In this document: positions 55,000-64,000 of the stretch, piece by piece
How positions within the stretch are numbered: the first letter of the stretch is position 1
How the letters are laid out: the number at the start of each line of letters is the position of its first letter
NCBI GenBank assembly: GCA_023055425.1
Contig: JALGPY010000002.1
Span: 135,304,427-135,368,426, forward strand
DNA: 64,000 nt
Source: Linanthus parryae
Taxonomy: Eukaryota; Streptophyta; Magnoliopsida; Ericales; Polemoniaceae
Reading direction: 5' to 3'
The notes under the pieces: model-generated
Database searches by the model: none
Told to the model about the DNA's origin: nothing
What the model saw: the letters and a program-made list of their open reading frames with translations, nothing else
Made by a program: the position numbers and the translations under genes

Positions 55000-57900
55000 A
55001 AGATTTAATTAGTACTAGCAGATAAAATAATAAGTTCCACCAAATCCTGAGCAAGGTGAAGCATCTGATCCCCATTGATGCTAATTTTGTGAAAGATCAT
55101 CTAGTTTCTAGATTTCCGGAGAGTCCAAATGATGGCAGGAAGGCAACACCAACGGGGATTATATTTCCATTCTTTCTTTTTTTTTTTTGAGCCAACTATT
55201 GATCTAGGATATAATGTCAATAGTGGGGGAAAGGGGGATCATGATATGAGCCTGATGCCAGACCCCTTAAGCCCGTGGACAAAGGAGGAAAAGATGAGTA
55301 GTAGTTTCATTGCTAACATTACAAAAAGGGCAGATAGGGCTAATAGAAGAAACTCTAGCATGCAAATTATGTAAAGTAGGAAGGGAACTAGTGAGAATTC
55401 TCCAGATAAGGCCTATAATTTGATTTGGTAATCCAGATTTCTAAAGAAGAGACCAATTGAAGTTGTGACTAATAGATTTAAAATGTAAAGGAGAAGAAGA
55501 TAACTTAGGAGAAGAATTATTGTAATTAAGGAGATTATAAGCTGAAGATACAGAGAAAATGCCAGAAGAGGAGGCTTTCCAAAAGGGGACATCCTGCTAG
55601 TCAAAGTAGCCACAATCTTGCTCCATAATCTTATAAGCCAACCATTGAGGAAAGAGTTGAGGATCAGTATGACTACACCATCTGCCACTTCCATCAATAT
55701 ATGAGTCAAGTAATTGATTAACTGATATAAAAGCATGCCTTGAATCAGTGGAATTCAAAACTTCCTGTATAGAATCAGCAGGAACATCAGGGATCCATCC
55801 AGAGGATCTAATCATGATATCCTTCCCATTACCTATTTTCCAAGCCAATCCTTTTGAAAGACTGTCTTTTTCTTTACAGATGGTTCTCCAAGCAGTAGAA
55901 GAAGAGGAACCAGGTTTAATAATACTAAAATGAGTTCTTTTGCAGTACGTAGAAGAGAAGTATTTAGAGAAATAGTAGTTTTAGAAGTGACCATTCTCCA
56001 ACTGCTTTTAGCTATCAAAGCATTATTAAAAGCCGAAATTTGTTTAAAACCTAATCCCCCTCTATTAGTCTTGTCGCAAAGAAAGTTCCATGGAAGCCAA
56101 TGTATACCTTTTGTAGAAGTATTTTCAAACCATAAGAATTTTGCTAATAAAGAGGTGACGAGCTTATAAGTTTTATAGGGAAGACACTAATGGAAATGGG
56201 GTAAACTAAAAGACTATTCAGAACAGCCTTAATGAGAACACACCTTCTTACAAAGTTTAACAGAAGCCCCTTCCAACCAGAGCATTTCTTGTAAACTTTA
56301 CTAACCGTATATGCTATGAGTTCTTTATTGTTTCCTTTTTGATTTAGGAAGACACCAAGATACTTTCCTAATTGAGGCTTCTCAGTGACATTTAAAGCTT
56401 GATTTAAAGTTTGTTTGTCACTGTGAGAGCAATTAGGACTAAACACAATTGAAGATTTATTGATATTAATATTTAAACCTGACTGTGTAGCATATGTGGT
56501 GAGCAAAGAATGAATATGAAGTCCTACACTTGGGGTAATTTGGAAAAAGAGAAGAGTATCCTCTGCAAATTGCAAATGAGTAAGCTCATCTCTACGAGAG
56601 AAAGGAATTCCTGAAATAATTCCTATGTCATTAGCATAATGTAGTGAGGCAGAAAAGACCTCAGCACAAAGGGAGAAAATAAAGGGAGACAGTGGATCCT
56701 CCTGTCCTAATCCTCTATGAGGCTTAAAAGAGACAAAAGCTTCTCCATTAATAAGAACCTGGTAAGAAACTGAAGAGACACATTGTAGGATAAGATGAAT
56801 GAAATGAGAAGGAAAATGCATTTGATGAAGAAGGGATTCTAAGAAGTCCCATCTAAACCTATCAAAGGCTTTGGAAACATCCAACTTTAAAGCTCCTAAC
56901 TTTTTATGATTGGGAGAATTGGCTTTATGGATGGTGTGAACTAGATCTTGAGCAATAAGTAAATTATCTTGGATAAGTCTTCCTGGAACAAAACCATTTT
57001 GATTGCAGGAAATTAGGGAAGGAATAACTATTTTAAGTCTATTAACAAGTACTTTAGCAATAATACTATAGATTACATTACACAAGCTGATAGGTCTATA
57101 ATCATTAGCAGAAACAAGATTATTTGTCTTAGGAAGAAGCACAATAACTGTTTTGTTGAATTCTTTCAGAAGATGACCAGAATTGAGAAAGGAGAGAATG
57201 GCTGAAGTAACCTGATTAGAAATGAAAGGCCATGCTTTCTGAAAGAAAATAGCCTGCATCCCATCAGGGCCTGGAGCCTTAAGAGGGGATAGACAAAAAA
57301 CAGCAGTCTTGACTTCATTAGCAGTGAAAAGAGAGGTTAGGAAAGCTTGTTGATCAGTAGTTAAAGTTCTCTTGATATTAAAAAGGAGATCAAAAGCAAA
57401 CAAGTTGTTATTTTCTAAAAGTAAATCATGATATGTGGGTGAGGGCTCAGAGTAAATGTTTTTAAAATGATTAAAAAGAACCATAGAGATTTGAAAAGGA
57501 TCAGTTAAGACTATACTCTGATGGTTTTTTATAGACCAAATAGTATTAGTTTGTCTTCTAATTTTAGTATAGGCATGGAAAAATTTTGTACTTTTATTCC
57601 CATCTCTAAGCCAGGAACATCTAGCTCGTTGAGCCCAATAGGTTTCTTCAAATTTTAATAAAGTAAGTAACTCAGTTTTTTTCTGGAAGAAAACATTGGT
57701 AGAGAGGGGTAGATCATTTTGAAGACAACAAAGATCAATCTTCACTTGTTTAATCATATTTATAAGGTTAGGTTTATTATTAGCCCAAGCTCTAAGGGTA
57801 TGAAGAGTAATAAAAAGCTTTTTAGCAACTCTATAGCTAGGTGAACCAGGAATATGCAGGTTCCAAACATAACTAATGAGTTCAAAAGCATCATCAAATT

Positions 57901-58645
57901 TCAGCCACCATGCCTTTGGGATATCTGTACCCTACATGAAGTGGTGGTTGAACAAGATTGAGCAAAATTGGAGAATGATCAGAAACAGACATACCCAAGG
58001 TGGAGACAAAGAGGTCAGAAAAAATATTTAGAAGAGCTAGATTACACCAGGCTCTATCTAATCTTTCAAAGGTTGGGGTGGAGGAGGTTCTATTGCTGGA
58101 CCAAGTAAACCAAGGTCCAATATTACGAACCTCAATCATATTCCATAAATTAACGAAATGAAGAAAGGATTTGGCTCCTCTGAGATTAGAGGCTCTAGGG
58201 CCGTCTTTATCATGATGAAAAACAACTTGATTAAAGTCCGCACTAAGAACAAGAGGTTCATTAAGAGGGAGAACATTATGAAACTCATTCCAAACATCAT
58301 TTCGTTGTTCAAGTAAGGGGAACCATACACTAATCCAAGGTACCAAAGACCCATAATGTTATCAATGACTTTAAAGAGTAACAGATTAAGAGAAGAATAA
58401 CAAACAGAACAATCCAAAGAAATATTGTTCCAAGCACACCAAAGTCCACCTCTAGTATCATCAGGATCAACCCCAAAGGTGGAATCAAAGCCTAACATTC
58501 GAAATTTATTATTAAGAAAGGAAACTTATTTTTTGGTTTCAGACAAGAAAATTAGAGAGGGCTTATGGTTTTTGGCCAGAGAGAACACTTCCGAAACTGC
58601 AGAGGCCTGGCCAATTCCTCTACAGTTCCAACTTAGAAGTTTCAT
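55000..58645 (-). pseudogene. LINE-2 ORF2: endonuclease, reverse transcriptase, zf-RVT
   Basis: The ATG at 58645 begins MKLLSWNCRGIG, the usual start of plant LINE ORF2. A stop near 58526 and frameshifts near 58340 and 57900 follow. The APE endonuclease has SADFNQVVF near 58230 and the end motif VSDHSPILLNL near 57970-58000. The RT frame (57757-56144, 537 codons) has APGPDGMQAIFFQ, VLLPKTNNLVSANDYRPISL, LKLDVSKAFDRFRWDF, and GLGQEDPLSPFIFSLC where RQGDP is usual. The catalytic box reads QFAEDTLLF, with the first Asp changed to Glu. A zf-RVT region follows at about 55330-55850. I saw no RNase H domain. Non-functional. Confidence 0.88.
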
Positions 58646-58792
58646 GGTGATTTGGATGGTTGTTTTGGGAAAACCATCCTAAACCCCAGCGAGTTTTTAA
58701 CAAATTTGTTTTGAGTACTACAATCTGGTAACAAGATTTCATCTCTTGGTCGTTTCTTAAACTTGAAATTTAGAAATAAATGTGAAAAAGGG

Positions 58793-60666
58793 TTAAAAAC
58801 AAAAATACAATTGAGTACCTTTCTGCATGGCTTCGTCAGTTTTTGTTCTTGGCTTCTTGCCCTTGATCATACTGAAAGGAGAACCCATCTGGGAGGATCC
58901 AGCATCTCTCTTCTTGATTGGCTTCTGCACTTTGTCTTCCTTGGCCTTTTTCGGGAGAGAAACTTTCTTCTTCATTTTAACGGAGGAACCTTCACCTTTC
59001 TTGATCTTGAAACCAACCACATATTATGATTTTTTGGCTTTTTCTCTTTGTTTTCTGGGCACCATCTTGTCTTTCTCAGCAATGGCTTTTTCTAACTCTA
59101 CAATTTCCTTCTTTCTCTGGGAAGGGTCAAACTCGTGCTCTGTTGTAACTGATGGGGTAAAATCAGGGGCTTTCATCACGAATCCAGAGTTTCTTAACAT
59201 CTTATAGGTGGTTGGGAGAGTGCGCATGGTGTTGGAATTGATTCAAAACTGATGGTTAATGGTTGAAGCAAATGAAGGTGGTAAAGTGGTGGCCAAAACT
59301 TCTGCCACAGCAACTTCTTTCCCTTTTGTAGTAATGATCGGAGGTAGTTGAACCAATTCTTGGGGAAGGGAATCATCAAAGGGTGGCTTTGCAGTTACAG
59401 AGGAGTGTTGGGAACCCAAAACTTCTTCATGCATTGAAAGGGGATTTGAAATAATGGGGGCAGAAACCGCTTCGGTTGTAGTGCTCACATTAAACAGTTT
59501 CAGATGGTTTGAAAAAGGATATGGATTAACTGCAGAAGGAATGTGATCTGGCCATTGGAAGTGATGAGGCATATTAAATGCGGTGCATGCAGGGTTGGTG
59601 GAGGTGTTGCCTATAAATTCCGGATCTGGTGGAATAGGAGGAGTTTGGTTGAGTTCTTCACATTGAGTCTGTGAGCATGGAGTGTAGAAGGGTTCTTCAG
59701 GGAATGATGACATGCTATCCACTGAAAAGATGAGATTGTGTGGTAGTTCTTGGGTTGATTCTTGGGTGATAGGAGGAATGGAGAAATCATAGATAGGGAT
59801 AACACTAGTATCAAACTTCATAGTACGGTAAGGGCCATTCTTTGAGTGAGCTTTGAGGAGGTTAGTGAATAGTGGTCTGTTGGGATTCACATAGAAGGGT
59901 AGGCTTGAGAGGAAGTAGGATTGAAGATATCTCATCTCCAGTCTTTCCAAGACCTCAACCAGGTTTGATTTACATTCTTTGTTTGTGTGTCCAACCAATC
60001 CACACCGATAACAAACTTTGAACACCCTTTCATAGCTGAAATAAACCCACTTGAGGGGTTCATTTGCCAGCTTCACATAAGTCCCAAGAACCAAAGCATT
60101 ATCTAAGTTGATCCTCACTTTAATCCTTAATCCATACCAGTTTCTGACTCTTTCATACGACCAATCAATCACCAGTAAATTTCCAACAAGAACACCCAAG
60201 TCATTTGCATGATCAAAATGAAAACCTTCAAGAGGACAGTTAGGAACTTGAAACCATAAATCTGCATGTGAGAAATCAACCTCCATAAGAGCTTGATTAG
60301 GCTTTCTTTCTTTGAAAATTAGGCTTAAGCCATGAAAAGTGACCACTGATTCATTGAGAAAAAAGTCTTTGTCTTCTTGTTTTTGAAAATGAAATAGATT
60401 TCTGACATCTTTTTTTGAAAGCTCTTTCCTCTCAATCAAAACATTCCCAAAAAATTTCCAATTCTTTGTGATTTCGCTTTGCATGACAGCAGGAGAAAGA
60501 GTTTAGACCTAATGAACTTGGCTATCAGGGTGTTCTTTGTGAGCTGTCTGAAAGCATATGCTTTGATAGGAACTAGAGCAAGAACTGGTCCCTTTTCATC
60601 TATCATCTCCTCTCTAGAATCATTAGAAGAAAAACTATTAAAATCAGTGCGATATGGATTTGACAT
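58793..60666 (-). pseudogene. LINE-2 ORF1 (DUF4283 plus zinc knuckle)
   Basis: The N-terminus (MSNPYRTDFNSF at 60666) is joined by a frameshift near 60490 to a 413-codon frame ending at 59243. That frame has the RNA-binding DUF4283-type domain (WKFFGNVLIERKELS, then LIFKERKPNQALMEVDF and ADLWFQVPNCPLEGF). The zinc knuckle CYRCGLVGHTNKEC near 59975-60015 follows, then a long Pro/Ser-rich tail. A Lys/Glu-rich C-terminus follows in two further frames (59227-59024 and 59020-58793). ORF1 proteins of this type coat the LINE RNA. Three breaks make it a pseudogene. Confidence 0.88.
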
Positions 60667-61024
60667 GGAGAGTCACAGAGAACAGGGTTGAAAACAAAGG
60701 AAGATGCAGATGAGAGGAACTGAGAAGAAATGGAAGAAAATGAGTCTCTAAATACTAGTGAGATCCAAGCTGCTAGGCAGATGAAGCAAGCAAATGATTC
60801 TGCAAACCCGACTAAATCTACTAAAGAAATCTACAAATCACATGAAACAATGCATGGAAATGATGAAACCTAAATAAGAAGTAGAGAGATGGTGGGTGAT
60901 TGGGGAAGGTAATAGGCGTTGACAATGGATTAGGTTATGAGTATGATTTATGATGGGCTCAAGGAGCTGATGATGCTCATGGGGGAACAGAAGAGGCTCT
61001 TAGAGAGAGTAGAGAGAGAAAACA
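60667..61024 (-). other. LINE-2 5' leader
   Basis: About 360 bp between the right TSD and ORF1. The text TGATGATGCTCAT near 60970 is shared with the 5' region of LINE-1 at about 54262. Plant LINE leaders hold an internal promoter; none is visible. Confidence 0.65.
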
Positions 61025-61040
61025 TTCTTTCTCTATAGTT

Positions 61041-61167
61041 AAATCACCAAAATTAAATTAGTAATATTTTTTTCTATAGTCAAATCAAATGAAAATGCAT
61101 CACAGGTGGATGATGTCATGAGATAACAGAAATTGGCATATAGAGAAGTTCAAGTGCTACATTCAAT
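61041..61167. other. Unique flank between LINE-2 and the Reina-like LTR
   Basis: 127 bp of AT-rich sequence, the old target of both insertions. No feature seen. Confidence 0.6.
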
Positions 61168-62002
61168 TGTAATACCCCTAAATACTACCACTCCGTTTCT
61201 TCTCTTTAGCCCCCTTTCTATTTTGGTACGTTTCCTCTCTTGCTCCCCCTTTCCTCATTTGCCATTTTTAAGGATCCACAATGACAAATTTGCCCTTGCA
61301 GTTAATATCCGACCTTTACTGACCTCACCCACTTTTTTCTCTCAAACACTAACCCTACACCCTCCGTTTCTTTCATTCCACCACACAATTGAGAGGATAG
61401 AGAGAGAGAGAGAGAAAGTCAGAAGTAGAGAGAAAGAGAGAAAGAGAGGAAGAAGAAGGGAGATGTGAGGACTACGACCTCACGGTGACCTGAATACGCC
61501 GGAATTACGCCGGAATTGACAGAGAAATCGGAGAGAGAGTCTCCGATTAGGGTTAGGGAAAGAGAAAAGGGATCGACAGAGGAAGAAGAGAGGGAATGAA
61601 CTTGTATTTTCATAAAAGATAATATTTCACTTACAACCCCGGCTTATATAGCAGAGGGGTGCATTTGTAATATACTAAACTTGACAACCGGGCTAAAATG
61701 TAATAAAAGAAAATGTCTAACGGCCATGACAGCCTGTCACTCCACCAGCTGGACGGACCAATCAGGACATGCCACTGAGCTGAGGTGGCATGTCCGTGGC
61801 ATCACACCTTCAAACGACACCGTCGCACTTATTCCATTTGAACACAACGTTCAGATTTGATCGTGCGGCCCAGATCAATTCCTTCGTCTAATCGGACGGC
61901 TACTGCTGTACCGAATTAGACGACCACAGTTTCAAATGGATTGCAATTTAGTCCTATTTATACAACCACCGTTTTGACTAGTTTTCACTTTAGTCCCTGA
62001 CA
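61168..62002 (-). repeat. Reina-like 3' LTR (835 bp)
   Basis: On the minus strand it starts TGTCAGGGACTAAAG at 62002 and ends GGGTATTACA at 61168. A TATA box CTATATAAG (minus strand, near 61647-61655) and a GA-repeat (61398-61415) lie inside. The PPT AGGGGAAGGTAC is at about 62005-62018. Confidence 0.8.
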
Positions 62003-62032
62003 AGTACCTTCCCCTAGAAATGCAGCTTGTCC

Positions 62033-64000
62033 TCAAGCTTGAAAAGAGGGAAACTGCTTCTTCAGCTGATAGTAATCCTCCCAGGTTGCCTCTGATGGAG
62101 ATAAATTCAGCCATTGCACAAGTACCTTAACTGTGGAGGAATTCCCCTGTTTAGCCAATCTTCTATCCAGTATGGCAACAGGTTCCACCAAGAACTGACC
62201 TTCAGGTCCAACAGCTGGTAAATCAGGTGAGGCAGTGTAATTTCCAATGGCTTTCTTCAATTGAGAAACATGGAACACAGGGTGGACTCTAGACTGATCT
62301 GGCAGCTTGAGCTTATAGGCTACCTTTCCCACTTTCTGCACAATTTGAAATGGACCAAAAAATCTAGCAGAAAGTTTGTAGTTTGACCTGAGCTACACAG
62401 AACTCTGTCTATAGGGCTGTAACTTCAGAAAAACCCAGTCATCCACCTGAAACTCCCTTTCTGTCCTGTGTTTGTTTGCATAATGAGCCATCCTCTCCTG
62501 AGCCTTACATAAGTTGTCCTTAAGCAGCTGGAGAATTTTAGTTCTGTCTTGAATGAAAGAATCCACACTGTCAACTCCAGTCTTGTTAAGTTGGTGGAAG
62601 TTGTAATGCTGGGGTTTGAAGCCATATAAAGCCTCAAATGGTGTAACCTGAAGAGTGGTATGATAATTTGTATTGTACCACCACTCTGCAAGACTTAACC
62701 ACTTCACCCACCTCTTAGGCCTATCTCTTGTAAGACACCTCAAGTACACCTCCAAGCATTGATTGAGTCTTTCACTCTGACCATCAGTTTGGGGATGGTA
62801 AGCTGTGGAGTATTTCAGTTGTGTTCCCATCAATTTAAACAATGTATTCCAAAACTGGCTGAGAAAAATAGGATCTCTATCACTGACAATGGAGTGAGGT
62901 AAGCCATGTAACCTGCATATCTGTTGAAAGAATACCTCAGCTACCAGCTCAGCATTATAGGGATGGTTGAGTGCAAGGAAATGGCCATATTTTGAGAATC
63001 TGTCAATGACTACTAAGATTGTAGTACTACCCTCAGCTTTTGGCAAACCTTCCACAAAATCCATAGCAATGTCAGTCCAAGGCCTATCAGGAATTGGAAG
63101 TGGTTGCAATAGTCCTGGATAGGGCACATGTTCTTCCTTCATCCTCTGACAAATATCACACCCCTGCACCCAAGCTTTGACTTGAGCTTTTAATCCAGTC
63201 CAATCAAATAGCATTTTCACTCTTTTATAGGTGCCTAACACCCCAGAGTGTCCTCCCACTCCAGTATTATGCAACTCTTGTATAATGTGCTGCCTTAAAT
63301 TGGTTTGATTTCCCACATAAATCAATCCATTATGTTTTAGTACCCCATCTTGTAGCTTAAAGCCAGGCAAAGCTTCAGCATCAATAGCCAAGACAGTTAA
63401 CTTGGCTTTGATCATGTCATCACCTTCATAACTGTCTTTAACCTCTTGTAACCACTTAGGAGTGGTGGTTGAAATGGCTGCACAAGACCCTAAGTCTTCT
63501 GCCACTGTGCTATGCTTTCTAGACAAGGCATCAGCTACCTTATTGTCCTGTCCTCTTTTGTATTGTATCTCATATTGCAAACCCAGCAACTTTGAGATCC
63601 ACTTCTGTTGGATTACTGTAGTTAGCTTCTGCTCCAGTAAATACTTCAAACTGTGATGATCAGTTTTAATGATGAATTTGTTGCCTTCCAGGTAAGATCT
63701 CCATTTAGAGATAGCTTGCACCAATGCTAACAGCTCCTTCTCATAAGTAGAGAGCCCCAAATGTTTTGGTGACAGAGCTTTGCTAAAATAGGCCAGTGGT
63801 TTATTCTGTTGCATCAATACTGCACCAATACCCTCATAACAAGCATCAGATTCCACCACAAATTCTATGTTGAAGTCAGGTAGTGCTAAAACAGGAGCTT
63901 GTAACATAGCTTGCTTGAGCTCCTTGAATGCCACAGTAGCTTCCTCATTCCACTCAAACCTACCTTTCTTCAGTAGGAGTGTCAATGGTTTTGCCAAAAC
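62033..64000 (-). pseudogene. pol: Reina-like RNase H, integrase and chromodomain
   Basis: One frame from beyond the window edge to 62033, broken only by a TAG at 62393-62395 (CAG to TAG). It holds RNase H (FVVESDACYEGIGAVLMQQ, LSTYEKELLALVQAI, NKVADALSRK) and the integrase zinc finger (HNTGVGGHSG, CDICQRMKEEH). The integrase core has Asp in DIAMDFVEGLPKAEGS, Asp in VSDRDPIFLSQFW and Glu in AYHPQTDGQSERLNQCLE. After the C-terminal domain comes a chromodomain-like end with VKVLVQWLNLSPSEATWEDY. All catalytic residues are kept. Chromodomains steer insertion to marked chromatin. Confidence 0.9.

Larger units (their letters stand above)
54487..61024 (-). mobile_element. Full-length L1-type LINE (LINE-2), 6.5 kb
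   Basis: A poly-T run at 54487-54495 marks the poly(A) tail of a minus-strand element. The flanking direct repeat TTCTTTCTCTATAG occurs at 54473-54486 and 61025-61038, possibly with two more T at each side. A 14-16-bp TSD with a poly(A) end is the product of target-primed reverse transcription. Order on the minus strand is 5' leader, ORF1 (60666 down to about 58793), ORF2 (58645 down to about 55000) and 3' tail. Both ORFs are broken. Confidence 0.9.
61168..64000 (-). mobile_element. Reina-like chromovirus, 3' half
   Basis: The 3' LTR at 61168-62002 abuts, on the minus strand, a purine-rich tract and the end of a pol gene that carries RNase H, integrase and a chromodomain. The element runs past the right edge of the window, so gag, protease, RT and 5' LTR are not seen. 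The left flank ends TCAAT (61163-61167), which should be repeated beyond the 5' LTR. Lineage by motif style of RNase H and integrase. Confidence 0.85.

Overview
This window is nuclear DNA from a flowering plant, probably a eudicot, although I cannot name the species. The evidence is the repeat content: Athila, Tat, Tekay-like and Reina-like Ty3/gypsy elements, a Ty1/copia element, plant L1-type LINEs with a DUF4283/zinc-knuckle ORF1, a hAT-type MITE, a Mutator-like element and a foldback MITE. The only sequence that looks like a host gene is one carried inside a retrotransposon. I see no tRNA, rRNA or free-standing host gene. Almost all coding sequence is broken by stops and frameshifts.

The window is a stack of nested insertions, largely resolved by target-site duplications (TSDs). 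Athila-1 (+ strand) starts left of the window and ends near 51977-51994. Its reverse-transcriptase region is interrupted by a Tekay-like fragment (962-5955) whose LTR holds a 542-bp hAT MITE (1653-2194, TSD GTTGTAAT). Its env-position ORF is cut by a copia element (about 9580-19420, - strand). That copia element holds a solo LTR (10224-11721, TSD CTATT), a Mutator-like element (14974-16060) and a foldback MITE (16944-17353). The 3' LTR of Athila-1 (from 19496) is interrupted by Athila-2 (20383-51449, - strand, TSD AGAGG). The integrase of Athila-2 is in turn split by a 14.9-kb Tat element (29679-44601, - strand, TSD CTTCC). Right of Athila-1 lie an older LINE ORF1 remnant (52000-54330), a full-length but inactive LINE (54487-61024, TSD of about 14-16 bp) and the 3' half of a Reina-like chromovirus (61168 to the window end), all on the - strand.

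The Tat element is the youngest large insertion: by hand count its two 626/627-bp LTRs differ at about 16 sites. Between its integrase and 3' LTR it carries an antisense (+ strand) multi-exon gene with a plant mobile domain (31052-35305). The gene has four clean GT-AG introns, an upstream promoter-like block and a polyadenylation signal. Next to it is a second promoter-like block and a 54-bp tandem repeat array. Inside Athila-2, the env-position ORF exists as a 4.5-kb inverted duplication.

The most unusual pattern is clusters of short palindromes, mostly 12-22 bp, in the non-coding parts of these elements. Each cluster has its own motif: TCTTCG/CGAAGA in Athila-1 after the integrase, TCAAGG/CCTTGA in the solo LTR, a TAGCTA-centred motif in the Athila-1 LTR, and AGGTC-N4-GACCT both in the Athila-2 LTR and after its integrase. 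The shared architecture with element-specific sequence resembles arrays of sites for dimeric DNA-binding proteins.
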